NCBI RefSeq assembly: GCF_014863355.1
Contig: NZ_JACZEP010000006.1
Span: 124,001 to 188,000, forward strand
From: Aminobacter carboxidus
Lineage (GTDB): Bacteria > Pseudomonadota > Alphaproteobacteria > Rhizobiales > Rhizobiaceae
Direction of reading: 5' to 3'
DNA length: 64,000 bases
The translations under genes and the position numbers were made by a program. The notes beneath the pieces were generated by a model, which saw only the letters and a list, made by a program, of their open reading frames with translations, had not been told where the DNA came from and ran no database searches. Positions 17,822 to 29,400 of the stretch are shown here, piece after piece; the first letter of the stretch is position 1; each line of letters opens with the position of its first letter.

Positions 17822-18195
17822 TTGTACAAACTTTCCACAGTCAGATGTCTCCGAAGAACGGCTGCCGCCGGCAACCTCCAAGCCAGCGCAACATTATTCG
17901 ATTGATCAATCTAATATTTGGGCCAGACCCGTTTTCATGACCTGCCAAATGACAGGGCACCATTGCAGCAATCTGTCGTGACGACTGCAGCCGCGAGTTT
18001 TGTGCTGGCGGAAGAGTTTTGGTGCCGAAACATCAAGGGCCGCGAAAAAACGCGAGGCGCCCAAGAGGGCGGCAGGACAGCTGATCAGCCGCCATACAAA
18101 CAGCTCTGCTGTGCTGGCAGATTAGCAGGCACCGGCCATCGCCAGAGCGCCCACGCGCTCCGGCGAGCCCGTCTAAACTGGGTAGCTAGCTGCCG
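17822..18195. other. Intergenic region of 374 bases
   Basis: It holds the pump promoter region with its near-palindrome near 17905. The remainder has no gene I can support: a 97-codon plus-strand frame lacks a start site, domain or typical codon bias. Base composition in 17880-17940 is clearly more AT-rich than the surroundings, as expected for a promoter. Confidence 0.5.
17895..17916. promoter_or_regulatory. 22-bp near-palindrome upstream of the RND pump operon
   Basis: The core GATTGATCAATC (17900-17911) is a perfect palindrome. It extends to 22 bp (TATTCGATTGATCAATCTAA plus TA) with one mismatched pair. It lies 74 bases upstream of the adaptor start codon. Dyads with this GATTGATCAATC core are typical of TetR/AcrR-type efflux repressors, so an operator is likely, but no TetR gene is in the window. 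Confidence 0.6.
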
Positions 18196-19176
18196 CTATT
18201 TCTTGAAGTAAATCGAGCTGGCGATTTCTTCGACTGCTGGCCAGGCCTGCTCGACCTGCGCTTCATCCATCCGCGAGACCATTCGCAGCACGCGCCCGTC
18301 TTCCTCGATCGCCACATGCTGCGAGAATTGCTTGGTCTTACCGTTCTCGATGACTGTTCCCTTAATCAGAGATCCTTCGATGTTGGCGAAATCGACAAGC
18401 TCGTGCGTCTCGATTTTTGCCGTTTCGAAGCCATCCGTCTCTTTCAGCGCGGCTTCCGCCGTACCCTTCAGCTCTACACCGGCCTGCGTGGTTGAATAGG
18501 CAACAATCACCGACGGCTGGATACCCTCAGGATCGGCATCCAAGTCGCCGGCCATCATCAAAACGCTCGAGCCGGCGAGCGTCTGGATGACGCGAAATGG
18601 CGCGACAACGTCGATGTCAAACGGAAGCGCTGAAAGCTGGTTAGTTTCCGTGGCCGGTTCGCCGGAACTGATCGACGCAAAGGCCTGCTTGACGTCTGCT
18701 GCAGCAAGCGCATTGGCCTGCAGGATCTGGAAGGTGACCATGACGGTCTTTTCGCCGCCATAAAGCGCCATCCATTTATCCAGTGTGATGCCGTTCGCCT
18801 CTTGGGTGCCATGCAGCAGCGGTACGGTGTTGCCGTCGTCGGTAGCGAGTTCTTCCCACCCAGTGATGACTATACCCTTCTGCGCAAAGCCGGCCGCAGC
18901 CGTGTCTTGATTGGCAAAAAGTGTTGCCAACTGTCCCATGGCCTCGGCAGGGAACTCCAAGATCAGAAAACTGCCTTGCTTTTCCTGATGGGCGAAGCCG
19001 GCGAAATCCGGGGCGGCAGCAAAGCCTTCGGGCGGCGTCATTGTGACCGTGGTTCCGGGTACGGCATGCCCTTCCTGCGCATGGACAGGCAGTACCGGGC
19101 CGAGCAACCCGGCCGCAAGTGAAACCATGCCGAGCCAGCGGCTGCAGCCGGCTTTCTTAAGCATCACGAATGCCAT
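18196..19176 (-). CDS. Secreted protein of unknown function
   Basis: I do not recognise this 326-residue protein. A signal peptide is clear: a basic N-terminus, then 'WLGMVSLAAGLLGPVLPVHA', with cleavage likely after 'VHA'. The mature part is acidic and globular, and alternating hydrophobic stretches suggest mainly beta structure with short helices. There is no Cys in the mature part and no lipobox. AGGGG six bases before the ATG supports the start. It is monocistronic, behind the pump region. A periplasmic soluble or binding role is possible, but nothing in the sequence fixes it. Confidence 0.75.
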   Translation of the reverse strand: MAFVMLKKAGCSRWLGMVSLAAGLLGPVLPVHAQEGHAVPGTTVTMTPPEGFAAAPDFAGFAHQEKQGSFLILEFPAEAMGQLATLFANQDTAAAGFAQKGIVITGWEELATDDGNTVPLLHGTQEANGITLDKWMALYGGEKTVMVTFQILQANALAAADVKQAFASISSGEPATETNQLSALPFDIDVVAPFRVIQTLAGSSVLMMAGDLDADPEGIQPSVIVAYSTTQAGVELKGTAEAALKETDGFETAKIETHELVDFANIEGSLIKGTVIENGKTKQFSQHVAIEEDGRVLRMVSRMDEAQVEQAWPAVEEIASSIYFKK

Positions 19177-19385
19177 GCATTTCCCCTCTCGCTAACAAGC
19201 GCCCGCCAAATGCTGGCAGGTATCCTGCTACAGTTCCGCTGCAATGCAAAGAGTAGCAATGCCAGGCTATTCACCCGATGCTTATGACCAGAATTGCAGC
19301 GCTACGCTGAATTTTCGACTACTTCGAGAGGGCTGGACAGATCAGGGTCGATACGTGGATATAGCGAGCAGTCGAGGGCCGATTC

Positions 19386-20243
19386 TTGTCGATGACTGCG
19401 GACGAAATCGCCAGCCACCCCGCGCTGCAGGAATTGATCCGGCGGCAGTCGCAGGCATTGCTGATGGCCTACGAGGCCAATCCCCGGCAGTCATCCGTCT
19501 TCGCCACCCAGCAGCGCTGGCTGATGGGTCATATCGGCTTCGCCCTGTACTTCAAGCGCGAGGACGGCGAGCCAGGTCTGCTGACGTCGCGCTTCCTCGA
19601 TATGACCCAGGCCTATGCGGTGGCGAGCCGCAACACCGCCGACGCCTTCATCAAGGAACTGCTCAACTACGGCTACATCGAGTATTGCCCGGAGACCGAC
19701 GACCGCCGGGCACGGCCCGTACGTCCCTCTCAGTCGACGATCGATGCCATACACGGCTGGGTCATGGTGCATCTGGCGACGCTCGACGGCCTCGACGGCG
19801 GCCAGCGTCTGGCCACTTATCTCGCAACATCAGACGGTCTGGACCGCATCGAGCCACTGATCTGCGACGGGCTGTTGTCTTCGCATGCTATCCGCGAGCC
19901 GGCCGACACCTTTTCGCTGTTCACCTGGCTCAACAATGGCGGCATCATCATGGACCGGCTGATCGCCGGGCTGGAAGAAGCCACCACCAATGCCGAGCAG
20001 CTGTCGACGAGCATCACCTCGATCACCGAAATGGGCTTGTGGCTGCAATTGTCGCGCTCGCATCTCGCCCGCAAGTTGCGCGAGGCCGAGAGCCTGGGCA
20101 GCATCGGCTGGCGCGGAAAGCGCGGCAGTTCGGTGATGTGGGTTTCCAGGGGATTCCTCGGCGAAATCGCCGCAGCACAGGCGGCCAAGCTCGCCGTGAT
20201 CGACGCGGCGTACGAGGCCAGCCTTTCGCCGAAAATCGGCTAA
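19386..20243 (+). CDS. Winged-helix (MarR-like) regulator, tentative
   Basis: Protein of about 285 residues. Residues 45-115 look like a MarR-type winged helix: 'SRFLDMTQAYAVASRNTADA' could be the recognition unit and 'CPETDDRRARPVRPSQSTID' the wing, with the Asp-Asp-Arg-Arg turn seen in MarR proteins. The C-terminal half repeats a similar pattern ('MGLWLQLSRSHLARKLREAE'), suggesting a second helix-turn-helix. Start choice: TTG at 19386 with GAGGG seven bases upstream, or ATG at 19392. It sits just upstream of the giant autotransporter on the same strand and may control it; that is inference. Confidence 0.6.
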   Translation: MSMTADEIASHPALQELIRRQSQALLMAYEANPRQSSVFATQQRWLMGHIGFALYFKREDGEPGLLTSRFLDMTQAYAVASRNTADAFIKELLNYGYIEYCPETDDRRARPVRPSQSTIDAIHGWVMVHLATLDGLDGGQRLATYLATSDGLDRIEPLICDGLLSSHAIREPADTFSLFTWLNNGGIIMDRLIAGLEEATTNAEQLSTSITSITEMGLWLQLSRSHLARKLREAESLGSIGWRGKRGSSVMWVSRGFLGEIAAAQAAKLAVIDAAYEASLSPKIG

Positions 20244-20476
20244 GCACCCGCAATAACGGCCGAAATTCCTCCCAATAATAGTCAGCCTCTAACAATTGAC
20301 CCCTTTTTTCGGCGGGCATAGGGTCCCGCTCATCCCGGCGCTTGGGGTTTTTGGGCGGGCGCCGGAGCTGAACTTAGCAGCCGATGTGAACTGCGCCGAC
20401 AGCACCTGTCGCGGCGCCGGCGGAGCCTTGCGCGCCGCCGGTTGCCGGTTTGCGTCCGCGAGACGAGGAAGACCAA

Positions 20477-23400
20477 GTGAGCAGCAAAAGCCGCAGCCGA
20501 CATGAAGCCGGGCAGCATGACCGTGCAACCAAGGGTTTCGCAGCACCTTCCCGCTATGGCCTCTACCGCGCCGCGCTTTTGACCTGCACCGCGCTCGTGG
20601 CACCACTGGTGATGACCGCCGCGGTGGGTCCGGCTGTTGCCCAGACCACGGGCGCCAATGGCGGCAATGGCGGCAAGGGCTCGGGCACCCGGGCCGGCGG
20701 TACCGGCATGGGCGCTGTACTTGCGGCCGGTGGTGGCGGCGGTGCCGGCGGTCAGTCGGGCAACGGACAGCCTTCCGGCAGCAATGGCGGCAACGGCGGC
20801 ACCAACGGCTTTGGCGGCGGCGGCGGCGGTGCCGCCGACAGCGGCGCTGGTGGTGGCGCCGGTTACAACGGCGCTGGCGGCGGTGGTGGTGGTGGCGGCG
20901 GCGGCGCGGGGTTGGTGATCAACTCGGGCAACATTACCGTCAGCCAGGACTCGACTGGCGGCAAAGGCGGCAAGGGTGGTTACGGCGGCGTCCAGATTAG
21001 CGACACCTCGATCGCCGGCGGCGGTGGTGGCGGTGGCGGCGGCAGTGGCATTGTAGTCGGCGGCACCAGCGGTTCGACAACCGTAACGGTTGGCGCCGGC
21101 GTGTTCGTGCGTGGCGGCCTGGGTGGTGAGGGGGAAGCCGGCAACTCGAATGGCGGTCCAGGTGGAGCACTGTACCCACGCGATCATGGCGGCGGCGGTA
21201 GTGGTGGCCATGGCATCTCGGTCGCCGACCCGAATGGCGCAACGATCATCGTCAATGGCGATGTCTCTGGCGTCGAAGGTGCTGCCGGCGGCGGCTGGAA
21301 TGGCAACAGGGCGGCGAGCGGCGCCAGCGGTGTCGGTATTCGCGGCCAGAACCTGAACATCACCATCGGCACCGCGGGCGCTATCAGGCGCACGCTCAGC
21401 GGGCAGGACGCGATCTACATCACCGGCGGCACCAACAGCATCAACAGCCTGGGTTCCGCCCCCAACCAGGGCACGGTGCAGGGTGCGATCCATCTCGGCG
21501 CCGGCGTCACGACGATCTCGGGCACCTATTCCTACGGCACCAGGCCGACCTGGGTCCTGATCGACGGCGGCGCCGAAATGAAGGTGCAAGGCGCCAGTTC
21601 CGCCAACAACGCCAGGTCCATCTACGACCTGAAGAACTATGGCCTCGTCACCGTCGACACCGGCAGGTCGCTCAGCCTGGACATGGGCACCAACTTCGCG
21701 ACGATGAACATCGCCTCGGCCGCAACGCTCGAAACGACAAATGGCGGCTTCCTCAACAACGGCACCGTCAATGTCGCCGACACCGGCACCGTCAACGCTG
21801 CCGGCGGATGGACGAACGAAACCGGCGCGGCACTGAACTTCAACGGCCGCGGCACGCTGTCGGGCGGCTGGGGCCAGTTCGTCAATCGCGGCAGCGTCAA
21901 CGTGAAGGCCGGCGACGTCACCGCCAGCAACGTCACCTTCAGCAACAACGGCACGATGTCGCTGACCGGCGGCAACCTGACCGGCATCGGCGAGTTGACC
22001 AACGGCGCGGGCGGCACCATCGACATCAGCGCGGGGCGCACGCTTTCGCTCGCCACCCTGACCTCGAGCGGCGGCAGCGCCACCGGCGCCGGCACCATCG
22101 ATGCGTCGACCGCCTTCAACTTCAACGCCGGGTCCTACGCGACGAAACTCACCGGCACGGCAGTGCTCAACAAGATCGGCGCCGGCACGGTCACCCTGAC
22201 CGGCACCAACACCTACACCGGCGGCACCAACATCTCGGGCGGCACGCTGTCGGTGGCTTCAGTCGCCAGCCTCGGCAACGGCGCGCTGAGCTTCAGCGGC
22301 GGCACGCTGCATGCCACCGCGTCCTTCGCCACCGGCCGCGACGCGACCCTCGGCGCCAGCGGCGGTGGGCTTTCGGCGGATGCCGGCATGACGCTGACCT
22401 ATAACGGCCTGCTCAGCGGCGCTGGCGCGCTGAGCACATCAGGCGACGGCACGGTGGTGCTCGGCGCCGCCAACACCTATGCCGGCGGTACCGCGGTCAA
22501 CGCCGGCACGCTCAGGCTCGGCACCGGCGGCAGCCTGCTGTTCGGCAAGGATCTTTCCGTCGCCTGGGGCGCCACCTTCGATCTCAACAGCAAGGCCCAG
22601 ACCATCGGCAGGCTGACCGGCACCGGCGCGGTCGAGATCGGCGCCGGCGCCCTGACCGTCGGCCAGGGCGAAGTCTCCTCGACCTTCGCCGGCGCTACCT
22701 CGGGCTCCGGCTCGCTGACCAAGGTGGGCAGCGGCATGCTCACGCTCACAGGGGTCAATACGCATAGCGGCGGCACCACTTTGAGCGGCGGACAATTGCA
22801 GATCGGCGATGGCGGCACATCAGGCTCGCTCGCCGGCAATGTCGAGCTGGCCAGCAGCACCACGCTGTCGTTCAACCGCGCCGGCACGCTGACCTTCGGT
22901 GGCGTCATTTCCGGCGGCGGCACGGTGACCATGCTGGGTAGTGGCACCACGATCCTCGCCGCCGACAACACCTATGCCAACGGCACCGAGATCTACTCAG
23001 GCACGCTCCAGCTCGGCAATGGTGGGACCACCGGCTCCGTCCTTGGTTCGATCAGCAACTACAACGGCACGCTCGCCGTCAACCGCTCCGACACCTATAC
23101 ACTTGCCAACAGCATCTCCGGCAATGGCGGCTTCAGCCAGAACGGCACCGGCAAGACGATCCTGACCGGCCTCAATTCCTTCCTCGGCGGCATCGCCGTG
23201 AATGCCGGTACCCTTGCCATCCGCAACGCTTCTTCGCTCGGTGGCGGTTCGAACGCCATCGATGTCGCGGCCAACGCGACGCTCGAGATCGACGGTGAAA
23301 TGTCGATCGACACACGCGCGTTGAGGCTCAATGGTATCGGCGCCAACGGCAAGGGCGCCCTGCACACGGTCTCCGGCGAAAGCAGTGCCATGGCCCGGGC

Positions 23401-26400
23401 TAGCCTGAGCGGCACCGCACTGGTCCTGACTGAAGCGGGCACCGGCTTCGTGTTCTTCGGCGGCGTAGACGGCAACGGCCACCGGCTGACCGTCAACGGC
23501 AGCGGCCGAACCGGCATCTGGGGCCTGAGCGGCACCGGCACCGAGCTTGTGAAGACCGGCTCCGGCAGGCTCCTCATGCGCGGGCCCAGCACTTACACAG
23601 GCGGCACTTACATCGATGGCGGCACCGTCGAGGTTGACGGAAGCGGAGGACTCGGCACCGGCACCGTCACCTTCGGCGGCGCAGCAACCCTGCACGGCAC
23701 CAATGCCTGGCTCGAGAATGCTTTCGATCTCGACGCTGCCGCCACGCTCGATACCGACACCTACCTGCTGCTCAACGGCGCGATCAGCGGCTCGGGCAGC
23801 CTTGTCAAGACCGGGTCGGGCGAGCTGACCCTCAATGGCATCAACAGCTACTCCGGCGGAACGACCATCTCGGCGGGCAAGCTTATCCTCGGCAACGGCG
23901 ACCCCGCCACGCTCGGCAGCGGCTCGGTCGTCAACAACGCGATGCTGGTACTCAACCGCGACGGCGACTTCACCCTCGGCAACAGCTTCTCCGGCACAGG
24001 CACCCTGGAGAAGTACGGCTACGGCACGTTGACGCTGAGCGGCGCCAACACAATGTCCGGCACCACGTCGCTTTTCGGCGGCACGTTGCAGATCGGCGAT
24101 GGCACTTCGGGCGGCGGCATCGGCAGCAGTTCGATCGTCGCCCTGAACGACAGCACACTTGCCTTCAACAGGTCGAACCAGGTGACCTTCGATGGCATCC
24201 TGTCCGGGACGGGTGGTCTCGCGCAGAAGGGCAGCGGCACCACGGTGCTGTCGGGCGAGAACAGCTACACCGGCCCGACCAGCGTCATCGGCGGCACGCT
24301 GCAGGTCGGTGACGGCGCTACGTCAGGCAAGCTGGGTTCGGGCAACGTCCAGAACGCCGGTATCCTTGCCTTCAACCGCTCCGACATCGTCACCGTCGCC
24401 AACGCCATCTCGGGCACCGGAACGTTCGAGCAGGCCGGCTCCGGCACCACCATTATCACAGGCACCAGCAGCTACACCGGCGCGACAAAGGTTTCCGCCG
24501 GCAAGCTGGTCGTCAACGGCTCGATCGCGTCGTCCTCCAGCGTCACGGTCGATGCCGGCGCGACCATCGGCGGCAGCGGCACCATCGCCGACGCAACGAT
24601 CTACGGCACGCTCTCGGCCGGCAACAGCCCAGGCACGTTGACCGTCGATGGCGACCTTACCCTCGATGGTGGCTCGACCAGCGTCTTCGAGCTCGGCACG
24701 CCGGGCGTTGTCGGCGGCCCGACCAACGACCTCGTCGTCGTCAATGGCAACCTGACGCTGGGCGGCACGCTGGAGACGCCCGACGCGGTGACCGGCTACT
24801 ACCGACTGTTCAACGTTTCTGGCGTGGTCACCGGATCGTTCCACACGCTTCCCACCGACGCCTTCATCAGCACGGCAGTCGCCAACCAGGTCAACCTGCT
24901 CATCCGCAACAACAACCAGCTGCTGCAGTTCTGGGACGGCTCGGATACTTCAGGCAACGGCACGGTCGACGGCGGCACCGGCACCTGGAACGCGTCGAAC
25001 GGCAACTGGACCGGCGCGCCCGGAGAAGCCACCATCAACGAAGGCTGGCGCGGCGAGGTTGGCGTGTTCGCCGGCACGGCCGGCACGGTCAATGCCTATG
25101 GCACGCTGGCCTTCCAGGGCCTGCAGTTCTCGACCGACGGTTACCAGCTCGTCGGCGGCATCCTCGCTCTGTCGGGCAATCCGTTCGGCAATGAAAAGGC
25201 GAGCTTCATCAACACCGACAACGGCGTGACGGCCACGATCGCGTCCATCATCGCCGACGGCGACATGACCGAACTCGACAAGCTCGGCCTCGGCACGCTG
25301 ATCCTGACCGGCGACAACACTTACACCGGCAAGACCACCATTTCCGCAGGCACCTTGCAGCTCGGCGATGGCGGCACGTCGGGCTCCGTTACCGGCGACA
25401 TCGTCAACAACAGCGTGCTTGCCTTCAACCGCTCCGACGACGCCCTCGTCATCGGCGGCTACATCGGCGGAACCGGGCGCGTCGAGCAGAACGGCGACGG
25501 CACCACCACCCTGACTTCCGCCAACTATTACACCGGTGGCACGACGATCAACGCCGGCACCTTGCAGATCGGCAATGGCGGCTCGATCAAGGGCGACGTG
25601 CTCAACAACAGCAAGCTGGTCTTCAACAATACGGAGGCCAACGGTGAGTTTGCCGGCGACATCACCGGTACCGGCACGGTGACCCTCACCGGCAACAGCA
25701 TCGTCATGATGAGCGGCGACATCAACCACTCCGGCGGTACGACGATCGACAGCGGCAGCGTCCTGCAGATCGGCAAATCCGAGACAAGCGGCACGCTGTC
25801 GGGCAACGTCAGCAACGCCGGTCAATTGGTGTTCGACAGGTCCGACGACACCTCCTTTGACGGCGACATCTCAGGCTCGGGCGACTTCAAGAAGTACGGT
25901 GCCGGCAAACTTACGCTGTCGGGCGACAGCAGTGGCTATGACGGCATCGTCTACTCGCTTGCCGGAACGTTGCGGCTTGAAAACAGCCTCGCCGCCGGCA
26001 CCGGCTACATCATGATGTTCGGCGGCGCCCTCGACTACGGTGCCGATGTCGACCTCGCCAACATCATGACCCTGCAGCAGGACAACACCGTGCTGTCGGT
26101 CGCCTCCGGCACCGCCACGCAGTCGGGCGTCATCCTGGCGGGCGGCGGCGTGCCACGCGCCGTCGAAAAGACCGGCGCCGGCACCCTCATCGTTACGGGC
26201 ATGCAGAATGGCATCGAGACCACGGTCAGCGCAGGCACGCTCAAGGCAGGCAATGCGGACGCATTCGACCTCACGAGCGCGATGACCGTCAAGGCCGATG
26301 CCACGCTTGACCTCGACGGCTATGACCAGCGGATCGGCTCGCTGGCAGGCGCTGGTTCGGTCACGCTGGGCGTGGCCAGGCCGCTCTGGGGCTCACCGCA

Positions 26401-29400
26401 AGAAGTTACGCTGACGACGGGCGGCAACGACGGCTCGACCATTTTCTCCGGCTCGATTTCCGGCGCCGGCAACCTGTCCAAAGTCGGCACTGGCGTCTTC
26501 ACCCTGAGCGGCACCAACAGCTACACCGGCAAGACCTGGCTCGATGGCGGCACTCTCAAGGCCGGTGCCACCAACAGCTTCTCCTCGGCCAGCGCGGTTG
26601 AAGTCGCCAGCGGCACGGAACTCGATCTCGACGGCTTCGACCAGGTCATCGGATCTCTCGCCGGTGCGGGCACGGTTTCGCTTGGCGCCGGCACCCTGAC
26701 CACAGGCGGCAACAACGATTGGACCGACTTCTCCGGCGTCATCAATGGCACCGGCGGCCTGACCAAAAAGGGTTCTGGCACTTTCACCCTGTCAGGTTCC
26801 AACACATACACCGGCGCAACCAAGATCGATGCCGGTACGCTGAAGGCGGGCGCTGCGAACACGATCGCCTCGGCCAGCGCCGTCGGCGTCGCCTCGGGCG
26901 CCACCTTCGACCTCGACGGCCACAACCAGACCATTGCCTCGCTGGCCGGCGCCGGCAACGTCAAGCTCGGCGCCGGCACGCTGACATCGGGCGACGGCAA
27001 CGACACCGAATTTTCGGGCATCATGTCGGGCACCGGCGGCTTGGCCAAACAAGGCACCGGCAAGCTAACTATCTCAGGCGACAACACCTACACCGGCACG
27101 ACCTCGGTCAAGGCGGGCGAGCTCCAGGTCAACGGCAAGCTCGCCGACACCGCCGTCACCGTCGACAGCGACGCGACCTTGTCCGGCTCGGGCACCATCG
27201 CAGGCAGCGTCACCGTCTCCGACGGCGGCCATATCGCTCCCGGCGCCGGCAAGGGCACGCTATCAGTCGGCTCACTCAGCCTGTCCAATACCGCCAATCT
27301 CGATTTCGAACTGGGCGCCCAGAGCGACCGCATCGACGTCGACGGTGACCTTGTCCTCGACGGCATCCTCAATGTCAGCGGCGGCAACGACTTCGGCGCC
27401 GGCATCTACCGCCTGATCAACTATGGCGGCACGCTTACCGACAACGGACTGGTCATCGGCGCCGTGCCCGGCGCCTTCCAGGCCAGCGACCTCACCATCC
27501 AGACTGAGGTGGCCAAGCAGATCAACCTGATCAACACCGGTGGTACGGCGCTCACCTTCTGGGATGGCGGCGCCAGTGGCAATCTCAACAACGGCACCGT
27601 CGACGGCGGCGACGGCACATGGAGCGCCGCAAGCGGCAACTGGACCCGACAGGACGGCGACTTCAACGCGCCAATGGCGCCGCAACCGGGCTATGCCATC
27701 TTCCAGGGCACGGCCGGAACCGTCACCGTCGACAGCAGCCAGGGCGCCATTGCGGTTACCGGCATGCAGTTCGCCACCAGCGGTTACACCATCAAGGGCG
27801 ACGCGATTGGCCTTCATGACGCCGCAACCACCATCCGCGTCGGCGACGGCACGGTTTCAAGCGCGGGCACAACGGCCACGATCGAATCCGAGCTCACCGG
27901 TACCGGCGGACTGGTCAAGGACGACTACGGAACGCTCGTGCTCGGCGGCGCCAACAGCTACACCGGCGGCACGACGATCAAGGGCGGCACGCTGTCGATC
28001 TCGTCAGACGGCAATCTCGGTGCGGCTTCGGGCGGGCTCACCTTCGTTGGCGGCATCCTCACCAACACCGCCGCCATGACCACCGCCCGCGACATCGAGC
28101 TGCGCCTTGCCGGCGGCACGTTCGACACCCAGGCCAACCTCACCGCATCTGGCACGATCTCCGGCCAGGGAAAGCTGACCAAGACCGGTTCGGAGACGCT
28201 GACGCTGACCGGTACCAACAGCTATGCCGGCGGCACCAGGATCAGCGCCGGCACGCTGCAGATCGGCAGCGGTGGTACGGCAGGCTCCATTGTCGGCAAC
28301 GTCGAGAACAATGCCGTGCTTGCCTTCAACAAGTTGGATCTCCTGACCGTCGCCGGCGCGATCTCCGGCAGCGGCGCGGTCAAGCAGATCGGATCCGGCA
28401 AGACGGTCCTGATGGGCACCAACAGCTACAGCGGCGGCACGACCATCTACGCCGGCACGCTCTCCGGCTCGGCCACCAGCTTCGGCAGCGGCGCGATCCT
28501 CAACGACGCCGCCTTCATCATCGACCAGGCCACCGATGCCAGCTTCGCCAATGCCATCAACGGCGCCGGCAGCTTCACCAAGTCGGGCGCGGGCGCGCTC
28601 ACCCTGACCGGTACCAGCCTGCTCTCGGGTGACACATCAGTCAGCGCCGGCAAGCTTTCGGTGAACGGTTCGCTCGCCAAGTCGGCGGTGACGGTCGCCT
28701 CGGGCGCGACCCTCGGCGGCACCGGCATCATCGGCAAGCTCACGGCGCTGTCCGGCTCGACCGTCAACGCGGGCAGCTCGATCGGCACGCTCAGCGTCAC
28801 GGGTGACGCCAGCTTCGCCGCTGGCTCGACCTTCCAGGTCGATGTCGACACGACCAAGTCGGACAGGCTCTCCGTCGCCGGCAAGGCGACGCTCTCGGGC
28901 GGCACCGTCCAGGTGCTGGCCGGCAGCGGCAACTACGCACCGTCGACGCAATACACCATCCTGACCGCGGCAACCGGCGTGCTCGGCCAGTTCGCCTCTG
29001 TCACCAGCAACCTCGCCTTCCTGACGCCCACGCTGACCTACACCAGCAACGCCGTCGGCCTGTCGCTCGACCGCAACGACATCAAGTTCACCGACATCGC
29101 CGCGACCCGCAACCAGTTCGCCGCCGGCGGGGCGGCCGACAAGCTGGGCAACAAGCACGCGATCTACAAGGCGATCGTCAATCTCGACAAGGACGCGGCG
29201 CGCAAGGCCTTCGACGCGCTGTCGGGCGAGATCCACGCCTCAGTCGGCGGCATGCTCGTCGAGGACAGCCGCTTCCTCGCCGGTGCCGCCAACGACCGTA
29301 TCCGCGCTGCCTTCGGCGACATCGGCACGGCAGCCCTGCCCGTCATGGCCTATGGCCCCGACGGCGCCGAGATCGCCGAGGCGACGACCGAGCGGATGGC

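Noticed and set aside
17918-18211. 97-codon plus-strand frame
   Set aside because: No ribosome site, no codon bias, and it runs into the 3' end of the secreted-protein gene.
20330-21589. 419-codon minus-strand frame and many similar ones opposite the autotransporter
   Set aside because: Low-complexity Ala/Thr translations that mirror the Gly-rich coding strand; no start sites or domains.
22140-28700. CRISPR-like or tandem DNA repeats
   Set aside because: The periodicity is at protein level (PATR repeats); DNA copies are imperfect and there are no spacers.
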